From contig NZ_SPQS01000030.1 of the NCBI RefSeq assembly GCF_004570865.1, positions 1-60,923 on the forward strand: 60,923 bases of DNA, read 5' to 3'. The notes beneath the pieces are model-generated. The model was not told the origin of the DNA and made no database searches. It was given only the letters and a program-made list of their open reading frames with translations. Shown piece after piece: positions 25,441-34,121 of the stretch. Position 1 is the first letter of the stretch; each line of letters opens with the position of its first letter. The position numbers and the translations under genes were made by a program. This stretch comes from Bradyrhizobium frederickii. Lineage in GTDB: Bacteria; Pseudomonadota; Alphaproteobacteria; Rhizobiales; Xanthobacteraceae.

Positions 25441-26289
25441 TCAGCCCAGCGCCACGAACCGGAACGCGTCACCGTCCCGCCTGATATGCCCAGCCGAGAA
25501 ATGGCCGCCGATCACCAATGTCGGCGTGTCGGCAAAGCGGCCGAACAATTCGCGTCGTGTCCTGGCCGATTTCGCCGGGTCGGAATCGGCGGTCGAGGAC
25601 CAGTCGAGGTGCGCCATCTGGCAGGGATGATGGGCGACGTCGCCGGTGAGCAGGCCCTGCTCGCCGTCCGACCGGATGAAAATGCTCATATGGCCGGGAC
25701 TGTGGCCCGGCGTCGGAATCATGCTGATCTCCTCGCAGAGCCGGTGGTCGCTCGGGATCAGATCGGCCCGGCCTGCATCGACGATCGGCTGCACGGAATC
25801 ATTGAACACCGCCGCCTTGTCCGGCTCGCTGGAGTGGTCGCGCCAGTGCTCGTATTCGGTCCTGCCGAAGACGTAACGCGCTTTGGGAAATGTCGGCACC
25901 CATTTGCCGCCAGCCAGCTTCGTATTCCAGCCGACATGATCGACATGAAGATGCGTGCACAGCACGGTGTCGATGCTCTCGGGCGCAAAGCCGGCCGCGC
26001 TCATCGTCTCGAGAAACGGAGTCGTGCGGTTGTTCCAGGTCGGAACATTGCGGCCCTGCTTGTCGTTGCCGAGCCCGGTGTCGACCACGATGCGGCGCGA
26101 AGGCGTCTCCACCACCAGCGAATGGATCGACATCTTCAGCCGGCCTTCGTCGGTGGCGAAATGCGGGATCAGCCAAGGCAGCTTCTGGATCTCCGCGTGG
26201 CCGGCCAGCGGCAGGATGAAGCGGGTCGAGCCGACCGTCTCCAATTCCACCACCTTGGTGATCTTGACCCGACCGACCTTCCATTGCAT
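25441..26289 (-). CDS. MBL-fold metallo-hydrolase (paralogue)
   Basis: This 282-residue protein has HLHVDH (near residue 110), TPGHSPGH, GDVAHHP and GGHFSAGH, so all metal ligands are present. It shares the THLHVDHVGWNT and WVPTFPKARYVFGR-like stretches with the gene at 22698-23567, and the two are probably an old duplication. The ATG at 26289 has GGGAG upstream; a longer start at 26352 would cross the divergent promoter of the DUF3775 gene. The substrate is unknown. Confidence 0.87.
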   Translation of the reverse strand: MQWKVGRVKITKVVELETVGSTRFILPLAGHAEIQKLPWLIPHFATDEGRLKMSIHSLVVETPSRRIVVDTGLGNDKQGRNVPTWNNRTTPFLETMSAAGFAPESIDTVLCTHLHVDHVGWNTKLAGGKWVPTFPKARYVFGRTEYEHWRDHSSEPDKAAVFNDSVQPIVDAGRADLIPSDHRLCEEISMIPTPGHSPGHMSIFIRSDGEQGLLTGDVAHHPCQMAHLDWSSTADSDPAKSARTRRELFGRFADTPTLVIGGHFSAGHIRRDGDAFRFVALG

Positions 26290-26364
26290 CCGGCAGCTCC
26301 CATGTTCTTGTTTTGGTGCCGAAACATGCGCCGTTTCCGCCATGATGCGCAATGGATCATCTGA

Positions 26365-26384
26365 CGCGATACGGCGTTATCGCG
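26365..26384. promoter_or_regulatory. Palindrome in the MBL / DUF3775 divergent region
   Basis: CGCGATA-N6-TATCGCG is a perfect 7-bp inverted repeat ending 18 bases before the DUF3775 start codon and adjacent to its GGAGGAG. It could be an operator or an mRNA hairpin near the ribosome binding site. Confidence 0.35.
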
Positions 26385-26402
26385 GGAACCGGAGGAGGAG
26401 CC

Positions 26403-26879
26403 ATGCCAGAGCTTGCGATTTCCGCTGACAAAGTCGCCTTCATCATCGAGAAGGCGCGCGAATTCGACGTCAAGGAGGGCGATTCCGATCCGGATTCCGG
26501 GTCGAACCCGAGCGATGACGATGCGCTCGATGTTCTCGAGGACGACGGCACCGATCCTGTCGTCCAAGAACTCGGCAGCTTCATGATCGCCTTGAACGAG
26601 GACGAGCAGCTCGATCTCGTCGCGCTGACCTGGCTCGGTCGCGGCGACGGCACGATCGACGATTGGGACGATTTGCGCGCACGCGCGGCGGAGGCCCGCT
26701 CCGAGTACCGCAGCCCGCGCCGCGAAACGGTGCATTATCTGCTCGGCGAGCCCATGCTCGGCGATCTGCTCGCCGACGGGCTCGACGCATTCGGCATCGA
26801 CTGGAGCGACGAGCGCACGACAGCCGATTCCTCCGCTCCAAGCCAGCAGGACGAAGACGAGCCGACGAAACAGCGGTGA
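26403..26879 (+). CDS. DUF3775 domain-containing protein
   Basis: This 158-residue very acidic protein (DSDPDSGSNPSDDDALDVLED) continues with LGSFMIALNEDEQLDLVALTWLGRGD, which matches the DUF3775 family of alphaproteobacteria; the function is unknown. The C-terminus is a disordered polar tail. GGAGGAG lies just before the ATG. It is the only plus-strand gene between 18.6 and 32 kb. Confidence 0.78.
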   Translation: MPELAISADKVAFIIEKAREFDVKEGDSDPDSGSNPSDDDALDVLEDDGTDPVVQELGSFMIALNEDEQLDLVALTWLGRGDGTIDDWDDLRARAAEARSEYRSPRRETVHYLLGEPMLGDLLADGLDAFGIDWSDERTTADSSAPSQQDEDEPTKQR

Positions 26880-26915
26880 TACCTCGAGCATGCGCAGTGC
26901 TGTCGACTGAAGGTC

Positions 26916-27038
26916 GTCATGCCCGGGCTTGTCCCGCCTGCGCGGCCGAAGCCGCTCCGGCGCGGCGAAGGCCCGGGCATCTGCGTTCTTCGTGCTCTGC
27001 GGCCAGGCCTGGATGGCCGGGACAAGCCCGGGCATGAC
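26916..27038. repeat. 123-base GTCATGCCCGGGCTTG repeat, copy A
   Basis: The ends GTCATGCCCGGGCTTGTC and GACAAGCCCGGGCATGAC are perfectly inverted. A near-identical element of the same length is at 59240-59362, also sharing the internal GCCTGCGCGGCCG and GCGCGGCGAAGGCCCGGG stretches. Confidence 0.85.
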
Positions 27039-27071
27039 GATGCGGAAGCTTTGGCGCAGCCGCCAGCGACG

Positions 27072-27854
27072 TTACAGCGTCCCCGGGAACGCGCCGCCGT
27101 CCAGCAGAATGTTCTGGCCGGTGATGAAGCCGGCCTTGGCGCCGCACAGGAAGGCGCAGGCATAGCCGAACTCGTCGGGCTGGCCGAAGCGGCCGGCGGG
27201 GTTGAGCTTGGCGCGCTCGGCCAGAATCTGCTCCGCGGAGACGCCGCGCTTGTCGGCCTCGGCCTTGGCGGTGCCGGTGAGGCGGTCGGTCTCGAACGGG
27301 CCCGGCAACAGGCCGTTGATGGTGACGTTGTTGATCACGGTCTTGCGCGACAGGCCGGCGATGAAGCCGGTGAGGCCGGCGCGCGCACCGTTGGAGAGGC
27401 CAAGGATGTCGATCGGCGCCTTCACCGCGGCCGAGGTGATGTTGACGATACGGCCGAACTTGCGCGCCATCATGCCGTCCACGGTCGCCTTGATCAGCTC
27501 GATCGGGGTCAACATGTTGGCGTCGATCGCCTTGATCCAGTCGTCGCGGGTCCAGTTGCGGAAATCGCCGGGCGGCGGGCCGCCGGCATTGTTGATCAGG
27601 ATGTCGGGCTCCGGGCATGCCTTCAGCACGGCCTCGCGGCCCGCCGGCGTCGTGATGTCGCCGACGATCTCGGTCACCGTCACGTCGGGATAGGCCTTCC
27701 GGATCTCATCGGCCGTCTTCTTCAGCGCCTCGGCGCCGCGTGCGGTCAGCGTGACGTGAACGCCGGCGTCCGCCAGCGCGATGGCGCAGGCACGGCCGAG
27801 ACCCTTGCTGGATGCGCAGACGATGGCGCGGCGACCTTTGATCCCAAGATCCAC
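27072..27854 (-). CDS. SDR family oxidoreductase with non-canonical active site
   Basis: This 260-residue Rossmann enzyme has the cofactor loop ASSKGLGRA (residues 14-22), NNAGG (88-92) and NITSAAVK with the conserved S141. The Y-x3-K pair is replaced by S154 and R158 (in LSNGAR). I recall this variant as a recurring subgroup labelled 3-oxoacyl-reductase-like, but its activity is unclear. The C-terminal GQNILLDGGAFPG is typical of the fold. It is expressed alone between a dispersed repeat and a 125-base gap. Confidence 0.85.
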   Translation of the reverse strand: MDLGIKGRRAIVCASSKGLGRACAIALADAGVHVTLTARGAEALKKTADEIRKAYPDVTVTEIVGDITTPAGREAVLKACPEPDILINNAGGPPPGDFRNWTRDDWIKAIDANMLTPIELIKATVDGMMARKFGRIVNITSAAVKAPIDILGLSNGARAGLTGFIAGLSRKTVINNVTINGLLPGPFETDRLTGTAKAEADKRGVSAEQILAERAKLNPAGRFGQPDEFGYACAFLCGAKAGFITGQNILLDGGAFPGTL

Positions 27855-27979
27855 TGTTTCACTCCCGTAATGTCAGGCAGGTTTTGGACGGCGGGCACCT
27901 TAACCAAGTGCGGCGCCGCTGATAAGGGATGGGCTCGCACCAAAATGCATGCGCCGGGCGCTAGCGATGCAAATGCGTT

Positions 27980-28492
27980 CTAGATCCGCTGTTCCTGCTT
28001 GAGGCGGTCGATCGCGGAGGCCGCTTCCGGCGGCAGCGACTTGAAGCCCATCTGCCCTGCCATCGAGAACAGCGGCCGCAGATGCGAGCCGACGAGAAAC
28101 GGCGGCTGGCGGTTGGCCGGCACGATCTGGTCGAACACCAGGACCAGCGTGGTGGCGACGAGGCCGACCCTGATGGCGCCGAGCGCGGCGCCGCCGAGCC
28201 GGTCGCCGATGCCGGCCTCGCCGAAGGTGTCGTTCAACGCGATGCGGCCGATATGCCCGAACAGCATGCCGACCACGACGAAGATGCCGAAGAACCAGAT
28301 CCAGTTCTGCAGCAGCAGCGAATTCGGGTTGCCTGCAATTTGCGGCGCGATCAGCGGCAGCAGCGCGACCGCAATCGGCGCGGCGAGGAGATAGGCGAGG
28401 ATGGTCATGGCGCTACGCAGCAGGCCGGTCCTGAAACCGAAGCCGACCGCGACGGCGAGCGCTGCGTAGACGGCCAGATCGAAACTGTTCAT
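27980..28492 (-). CDS. CvpA family membrane protein
   Basis: This 170-residue protein has about four hydrophobic helices (residues about 5-22, 28-52, 65-88 and 103-125) and the CvpA hallmark glycine-rich stretch GIGDRLGGAALGAIRVGLV before the last helix. CvpA proteins are needed for colicin V secretion in E. coli and have been linked to envelope integrity; here the role is unknown. The start at 28492 (MNSFDLAVYAAL) is preferred; an in-frame ATG at 28519 would add nine residues. Confidence 0.82.
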   Translation of the reverse strand: MNSFDLAVYAALAVAVGFGFRTGLLRSAMTILAYLLAAPIAVALLPLIAPQIAGNPNSLLLQNWIWFFGIFVVVGMLFGHIGRIALNDTFGEAGIGDRLGGAALGAIRVGLVATTLVLVFDQIVPANRQPPFLVGSHLRPLFSMAGQMGFKSLPPEAASAIDRLKQEQRI

Positions 28493-28632
28493 GAGCACAA
28501 CCTTGCCTTGATGGAGCAAGTGAACGCAAGTCCGATCATTCCGGTTTCAGATCGCTAAAATCGTCTCTATTGGTGACTCCGAAACTCCAGGGCTGCCCGC
28601 AGCAATCGTCGAGGAGGCGTCGGGGGGACATG

Positions 28633-28757
28633 ACGGGGAGAGGCCGGAATTTGCGCGAGCAGATTCCGGGTGAGGGGGACTCTCCGCGAGTCCAGCTCCC
28701 CGCGTCCCCGCGGAGATTCCCCCTCACCCAACGCTCCCCGCAAGCGGGGAGAGGGAG
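28633..28757. repeat. G/C-rich inverted repeat element
   Basis: GTGAGGGGGACTCTCCGCG pairs with CGCGGAGATTCCCCCTCAC, and CGGGGAG segments pair with CTCCCCG. It is related in style to 1-141 and lies between the CvpA and GMC genes. Confidence 0.6.
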
Positions 28758-28765
28758 AAGAGATC

Positions 28766-30358
28766 CTATCGCAGCTCACCCCGGATCATATCCGCCGCCT
28801 TCTCCCCGATCATGATGGTCGGCGCATTGGTGTTGCCGCCGATCAGGGTCGGCATGATCGAGGCGTCGACGACGCGCAAGGCGTCGACGCCGTGCACCTT
28901 CAGCGCCGGATCGACCACGGCCATCGCATCCGTTCCCATCTTGCAGGTGCCGACCGGGTGATAGACGGTGTCGACGCGCTCGCGCAGGATGGCGCGGATG
29001 TCGTCGTCGGTCTTCACGTTCGCCGTGAACATGTCGCGCTTCTGCAGCGCGCGCAGCGCCGGCGTTTCCATCAGGCGGCGCGTGGTCTTGAAGCCCGCGA
29101 CCAGGGTCTCGAGATCGTCGTCCTCGCCGAGAAAATTCGGATCGATCATCGGCGCGGCGAGCGGGTCGGCGCTTTTCAGCCAGACGCTGCCGCGGCTCTT
29201 CGGCCTGAGCAGGCAGACATGGCATGAGAAACCCGCCTGCTTGTGCTTCTTGCGGCCGTGGTCGTCCAGCATCGCGATGACGAAGTGCAACTGGATGTCC
29301 GGAACGTCGAGGTCGGGCCGGGTTTTCAGGAAGCCGCCGCATTCGGCGAAATTGGTGGTCATCAGGCCGCGCCGTTCGCGGCGGTATTGCTGGATGGCGC
29401 GGAGCAGGGACGGCAGCCGGCCGAGCGAGGCGTGAACGAAGTGCGGATAGTCGGAGGCGTAGACGAACACGAAATCCGGATGGTCCTGCAGGTTGTGCCC
29501 GACGCCCGGCAGATGATGCACGACGCCGATGCCGTGCGCACGGAGTGCATCGCCGTCGCCGATACCCGACAGCATCAGCAATTGCGGGGACTGGAAGGCG
29601 CCGGAGGCGAGGATCACCTCGCGGCGGGCGCGCAGCCGCTTGGTCTGCCTGCCCTGCACATATTCGATGCCGACCGCGCGGCCTCCTTCGAACAGGATCT
29701 TCGTGGCGTGCGCGCCGGTCTCGACGCGCAGATTGGCGCGCTTGTCCATGTGGGGCTGCACATAGGCGCGCGCCGCGCTCCAGCGCTCGCCATTGTGCTG
29801 CGTCGCCTGGTAGCTGCCGAGGCCTTCATGGTCCTCGCCATTGAAGTCCTCGCGGATGCGAAACTGCGCCTCGCGCGCGGCCTGATGGAAGACGTCATGG
29901 AGCGGATTGTCCGTGCGCAGCCTGTTGACATGCAGCGGGCCGCCCTTGCCGTGATATTCGCCGTCGAAATCGGCGTTGTTCTCCGAGCGCTTGAAATAGG
30001 GCAGCACGTCGGCATACGACCAGCCGACGTTGCCGAGCGTAGCCCAGTGGTCGTAGTCCCGTTTGTGGCCGCGGATGTAGACCATGGCGTTGATCGCCGA
30101 GGAGCCGCCGAGGCCCTTGCCGCGTGGCTGATAGCCGATACGGCCGTTCAATCCCTTCTGCGGCACGGTATCAAAGGCCCAGTTGGCTGCACTGTATGGC
30201 AAGGCGAGCCCGAACGGCGTGGTGATCCGCCAAGTGTCGTTGCGTCCGCCGGCATCGAGCAGCGCGACCGATGTCCCCGCATCCTCCGACAGCCGCCCCG
30301 CCACGGTGCAGCCGCCCGAGCCCGCGCCCACGACGACGAAATCGAATGTGTCCGTCAA
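28766..30358 (-). CDS. GMC family FAD-dependent oxidoreductase
   Basis: This 530-residue flavoenzyme has the FAD dinucleotide motif GAGSGGCTVAGRL (near residue 12), GMC signature 1 around GGSSAINAMVYIRGHKRDYD (near 80), signature 2 around ASGAFQSPQLLMLSGIG, and the C-terminal catalytic His in HPVGTCKMG and Asn in GGNTNAPT. It oxidises an alcohol such as choline or an alkanol to the aldehyde. A TTG start at 30358 gives the normal length and has GGGGGGAAA upstream; the only ATG start lies in a dispersed repeat at 30472. An aldehyde dehydrogenase lies directly upstream, suggesting alcohol-to-acid oxidation. Confidence 0.88.
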   Translation of the reverse strand: MTDTFDFVVVGAGSGGCTVAGRLSEDAGTSVALLDAGGRNDTWRITTPFGLALPYSAANWAFDTVPQKGLNGRIGYQPRGKGLGGSSAINAMVYIRGHKRDYDHWATLGNVGWSYADVLPYFKRSENNADFDGEYHGKGGPLHVNRLRTDNPLHDVFHQAAREAQFRIREDFNGEDHEGLGSYQATQHNGERWSAARAYVQPHMDKRANLRVETGAHATKILFEGGRAVGIEYVQGRQTKRLRARREVILASGAFQSPQLLMLSGIGDGDALRAHGIGVVHHLPGVGHNLQDHPDFVFVYASDYPHFVHASLGRLPSLLRAIQQYRRERRGLMTTNFAECGGFLKTRPDLDVPDIQLHFVIAMLDDHGRKKHKQAGFSCHVCLLRPKSRGSVWLKSADPLAAPMIDPNFLGEDDDLETLVAGFKTTRRLMETPALRALQKRDMFTANVKTDDDIRAILRERVDTVYHPVGTCKMGTDAMAVVDPALKVHGVDALRVVDASIMPTLIGGNTNAPTIMIGEKAADMIRGELR

Positions 30359-30375
30359 TTTAGTTTCCCCCCATT

Positions 30376-30500
30376 GTCGTCCTTCCGGGGCGATGCGGAG
30401 CATCGAGCCCGGAATCCATTTGGCCGCATTGTGATTGTGAGATGGATTCTCAGGTGCGCAATTGCGCACCATAGCTCGCCTCTTCGAGGCGCCCCGGAAT
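30376..30500. repeat. CCTTCCGGGGCGATGC repeat (GTCATTCCGGGGCGC family)
   Basis: The left part CCTTCCGGGGCGATGCGGAG with GAGCCCGGAATCCAT is mirrored by ATGGATTCTCAGG and GAGGCGCCCCGGAAT. It separates the GMC and aldehyde dehydrogenase genes and supports the short GMC start. Confidence 0.65.
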
Positions 30501-30503
30501 CAG

Positions 30504-31937
30504 CTACGACATGAACCGCATCAATTTCTCCAGCCGCGCGACCTTGCCGCCATAGGGCGGATAGAGGTCGGCGAGGCGGTTGAACTTGGAGCGATAGAAC
30601 ACCGGCTTCAGCTTGCTGAAGGTGCGAAAGCCCCATTCGCCGTGATAGGCGCCGGTGCCGGACGCGCCGACGCCGCCCATCGGCTGGTTGATCTGCGTGA
30701 AGTGAAACAGGCAGTCGTTGATGGTGACGCCGCCGGAGACGGTGCGCGCCAGCACCTCGTCGCGCGCGGCATCGTCCTTGCCGAACCAGTACAGCGCCAG
30801 CGGCCGGTCGCGATGGTTGATGAAGGCGATGGCATCAGTGCGGTCGCGCGTGCCGAGAATGGGGAGCACCGGCCCAAAAATCTCCTCCTGCATCACCGCC
30901 ATCGCTGCGGTCGCACCGACGATCAGCGTCGGCGGGAATTTGCGGTGCGCCTTCCAGTTCGGATCGTCCGCCACTGCCGGCTGCAGGATTGTTGCGCCGC
31001 GCTGCGCCGCATCGGCGACCAGGGCTTCGAGCCGCGCATAATGCCGGTCCGAGACGATCGAGGTGTAGTCCTTGTTGGAGGGATCGGTGCCGAACATCCG
31101 CCGCATCTGGGCGCGCACCTTCTCGGCAAAGGCCTGCAGGGATGGCTCCGGCACCAGCACGTAATCCGGCGCGATGCAGGTCTGCCCGGCATTGAGCAGC
31201 TTGCCGTAGGCGATGCGCTCGGCCGCTTCATCAAGGTCGGCCGAGGCGTCGATGATTGCGGGCGACTTGCCGCCGAGCTCCAGCGTGACCGGCGTCAAAT
31301 TGCGTCCCGCGGCTTCCGCGACCAGCCGCCCGACCCGGGTCGAGCCGGTGAACACGAGGTGATCGAACGGCAGGCGCGCAAAGGCCTCGGCGATCTCGCC
31401 CTCGATGCCGGTGACGAGCAACTCGGCCACATCGAACCTCGTGGCGATCGTTTCCTTCAGCAGGGCTGCGAAATGCGGCGTCAGTTCGCTCGGCTTGATG
31501 AGGACGCGGTTGCCGGCGGCGAGCGCGCCGATCGCGGGCGCGAGCGTGAGCTGGAGCGGATAATTCCACGGCGCGATGATGCCGACGACGCCGAGCGGCT
31601 GCGGCATCAGCCGGTTGCGGGCGGGGAGGAATTGCAGCGCGGTCGCGACCCGCTGCGGCGCCATCCAGGCCTTCAGGTGTTTGGTGGCGTGCCGGATCTC
31701 GGAGAACAGCAGCATGGTCTCGGCGATGGTGGTCTCGACCGCCGAGCGGTGGCCGAAATCGGCAGAGATCGCCTGCCGGAAGCGCTCCTCGTTGTCGGCG
31801 ACGACGCTGCGCAGCCGCGCCAGCCGGTCGAGCCGCTCGGCAAGGCCGGGTGCCGACTCGTCCCGCGACCGCGCGACCATGGCTCGGAAGGCCTCCTCCA
31901 ACGCTCCGACCGGGGCGCTCGTCAGGGATTCGTCCAC
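30504..31937 (-). CDS. Aldehyde dehydrogenase, coniferyl-aldehyde type
   Basis: This 477-residue NAD(P)-dependent enzyme has the general base Glu in LELGGKSPA (near residue 214), the nucleophilic Cys in NAGQTCIAPDYVLVP (near 248) and the substrate-tunnel PWNYPLQL. The short family length and ending FYRSKFNRLADLYPPYG match the coniferyl-aldehyde/fatty-aldehyde class. A GTG start at 31937 is chosen because GGGAGGA precedes it; the longer frame to 32237 runs into the tRNA promoter region. It may act after the GMC oxidoreductase downstream. Confidence 0.88.
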   Translation of the reverse strand: MDESLTSAPVGALEEAFRAMVARSRDESAPGLAERLDRLARLRSVVADNEERFRQAISADFGHRSAVETTIAETMLLFSEIRHATKHLKAWMAPQRVATALQFLPARNRLMPQPLGVVGIIAPWNYPLQLTLAPAIGALAAGNRVLIKPSELTPHFAALLKETIATRFDVAELLVTGIEGEIAEAFARLPFDHLVFTGSTRVGRLVAEAAGRNLTPVTLELGGKSPAIIDASADLDEAAERIAYGKLLNAGQTCIAPDYVLVPEPSLQAFAEKVRAQMRRMFGTDPSNKDYTSIVSDRHYARLEALVADAAQRGATILQPAVADDPNWKAHRKFPPTLIVGATAAMAVMQEEIFGPVLPILGTRDRTDAIAFINHRDRPLALYWFGKDDAARDEVLARTVSGGVTINDCLFHFTQINQPMGGVGASGTGAYHGEWGFRTFSKLKPVFYRSKFNRLADLYPPYGGKVARLEKLMRFMS

Positions 31938-32249
31938 GGCGTTCCTCCCTCGAGGGCGCGTTTTCTGCTTAATCTTGTTGCCGCAAGCTGGCCCTTTGTG
32001 GAACTTCTGGCAAGAGCGCAGGGAATGCAGCGGAAATCGGTCGATTCCCCTGTCATAAAGTCGAAAAAAACGTCCCCGCAGCCCTTTCCAAAGCCAGCCC
32101 GCCTTGATACATACGCCCCGCACCCGATGGGCACTGCCCCGGGGTTGCCTTCCAAGGAAGCCTTTGGGACGGACTGGAAAAGCCACGCGAACAGCGCCGG
32201 CCTCAACCGACCGTCCCCGGGATTTAACCGAAGGCATGCAAGTGTTTAA

Positions 32250-32326
<77 letters not shown>

Positions 32327-32353
32327 AATTCGGATTTGATCGGATCCGATACG

Positions 32354-32386
32354 AAAATGGCCCGCTTGATGCGGGCCATTTTTGTT
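32354..32386 (+). terminator. Rho-independent terminator after tRNA-fMet
   Basis: AAAATGGCCCGC, loop TTGAT, GCGGGCCATTTT, then TGTTT: a 12-bp perfect stem with a U tract, 27 bases after the tRNA. Confidence 0.92.
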
Positions 32387-32585
32387 TGTGAAACAGCTGC
32401 GCGTGCCGCAGCCCGTACAGAGCATGATGGGCCAGCGCTCCACTGGCGCGCTTGCCGCGCGCAGCAGCGCGCGTTCGGCCGAACAGCACGGCAATTGAAG
32501 GAACGCAATATCGATCCTCGCGTCATCGTTATTGCCGGACCCGTCCAGCACTTGCTTTCCGGCGGTCATTCGGAAGGCTAGTCCC

Positions 32586-33482
32586 ATGAAATTCGAGGAT
32601 TTCGACGCCGCCGATGTACAGGCGGCGGAAGCGCGGATTTTCATCCGCCGGGCTGGTTCGGGGCCGGCGCTTCTCCTGCTGCACGGGTTTCCCGAGACGC
32701 ATCTAATGTGGCGAGACGTTGCGCCCTTGCTCGCGCAAGACTTCACCGTGATCTGCGCCGATCTTCGCGGATATGGGCGCAGCGCTTGTCCGCCCTCCAG
32801 TCCGGACCACGCGCCATATTCGAAACGGGCGATGGCAAAGGACATGGCGTCCATCATGACGAGGCTCGGCTTCGACCGCTTCTCGGTTGCGGGCCATGAT
32901 CGCGGTGGCCGTGTCGCCTATCGGCTTGCGCTCGACCATGGCGAACGTGTGGAGCGGCTCGCCGTCCTCGACGTCGTTCCGATCGCTGATGCCTGGGAGC
33001 GCGCCGACAAGAAACTGGCGGTCGGCTACTGGCCCTGGTCATTGCTCGCGCAGCCTGAACCTCTCCCAGAGCGGCTCTTGTCCGCTGCCCCCGATGCCGT
33101 CGTCGACAATGCGCTCGATGGCTGGGGGTCTCAAGCAGACAGTTTCAGTCCGGCCGTCCGGACAGCCTATGTCGAGGCGTTGCGCGATGAGGCGCATGTT
33201 CACGCGATCTGCGAGGAATATCGCGCGGCTGCGACGATCGATCACGAGCACGATCTTGCGGATCGCCATTCCGGCCGCCGGATCGAGTGCCCTGTCCTGG
33301 TGCTCTGGAGCGGCCGCGGCCCGTTGAACTCCTGGTATGCGAGCGAGGGCGGTCCCCTGGGGGTATGGCGGACCTGGGCCGATGACGTGCAAGGAAAGCC
33401 GCTCGATGGTGGACACTTCTTCCCCGAGGAGCTTCCGCAGCAGACTGCGGGCGCACTGAACCGATTTTTCGGCAGGCTGTAG
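32586..33482 (+). CDS. Haloacetate dehalogenase-like alpha/beta hydrolase
   Basis: This 298-residue protein closely follows the fluoroacetate dehalogenase pattern: oxyanion HGFPE, nucleophile Asp105 with carboxylate-binding Arg106 and Arg109 (GHDRGGR), Asp129 (VLDVVP), Tyr212 (CEEYRA) and catalytic His277 (GGHFFPEE). Halide-pocket Trp151 is kept, but the neighbouring pocket residue, His in fluoroacetate dehalogenase, is Pro150. So it may prefer another 2-haloacid or ester. It stands alone behind the tRNA terminator. The ATG at 32586 is the only sensible start. Confidence 0.85.
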   Translation: MKFEDFDAADVQAAEARIFIRRAGSGPALLLLHGFPETHLMWRDVAPLLAQDFTVICADLRGYGRSACPPSSPDHAPYSKRAMAKDMASIMTRLGFDRFSVAGHDRGGRVAYRLALDHGERVERLAVLDVVPIADAWERADKKLAVGYWPWSLLAQPEPLPERLLSAAPDAVVDNALDGWGSQADSFSPAVRTAYVEALRDEAHVHAICEEYRAAATIDHEHDLADRHSGRRIECPVLVLWSGRGPLNSWYASEGGPLGVWRTWADDVQGKPLDGGHFFPEELPQQTAGALNRFFGRL

Positions 33483-33629
33483 GCAGCGATGAACTGCCGC
33501 GGTAGCGCCACGGCGGTTCACGGTGGCGACGGCGGGAGGCCCACTTGCGGTGCGGCGGGAAACAAAACGCCCGCAGCTGTCGCTCGCGGGCGTTGATGAC
33601 CTTGTTGAATGAGCCGAGTGGTCGGAAGC

Positions 33630-34121
33630 TCACTCCCTGTACGGGCAGACCATCGTCAAATTGAGCAGCGTCGGCGTGTTCGAGCCCTTCTTGTACTCCC
33701 ACTCCAACCGGATCTCATGCCGGTGGGCATAGGCGTCGTTCGGCCCGTGGACGATGATGTTGGTCTTCATCGGGATCGGCGGCTCGGAGTTGAAGCACTT
33801 CCGCACGCAGGCATCGAGCAGGTCGCACCGGGTCAGCGGGATAACGCCGGGCTCATCTTTGGACAGCGGGACCGTGTTCGGCTGGGTGCTGAGGTCGAGA
33901 CGCGCCCGGCCCTTCTCCTTATGCCAGTACTTGGCGCTGCCCTGCGGCCACTTCGACGGCGGGTTCAGGATCAGGTGGTACTGGCCGTATTCCAAGGTCG
34001 GCAGGTCGATGTCTTCGGAAGCCTTGAGCTTGGCGACGCTCTTCTTCATGTTTGCCAGAGGGTAGTAATTGCTGTTCATCAAGTCTCGAAATGCCTTGCC
34101 GCTATATGTCCTGCCGCCCAT
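33630..34121 (-). CDS. Hypothetical protein, unrecognised
   Basis: This 163-residue soluble protein resembles no family I know. It opens MGGRTYSGKAFRDLMNSNYY and has Lys-rich (KKSVAKLKASED) and Trp-containing (PPSKWPQGSAKYWHKEKG) stretches. Four cysteines (CDLLDACVRKC and a final CPYRE) could form a metal site or disulphides. It overlaps the small upstream gene by 20 bases, so the two look translationally coupled, and GAAGGACAAGGCG precedes the ATG. Its composition looks lower in GC than the flanks, which points to recent acquisition. Confidence 0.6.
   Translation of the reverse strand: MGGRTYSGKAFRDLMNSNYYPLANMKKSVAKLKASEDIDLPTLEYGQYHLILNPPSKWPQGSAKYWHKEKGRARLDLSTQPNTVPLSKDEPGVIPLTRCDLLDACVRKCFNSEPPIPMKTNIIVHGPNDAYAHRHEIRLEWEYKKGSNTPTLLNLTMVCPYRE

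Noticed and set aside
28766..30472. Longer GMC oxidoreductase start (ATG at 30472)
   Set aside because: The extra residues are encoded by a dispersed repeat; the TTG at 30358 has a good ribosome binding site and gives normal length.
30462..32249. 595-residue plus-strand frame opposite the aldehyde dehydrogenase
   Set aside because: Antisense shadow that runs up to the tRNA gene.
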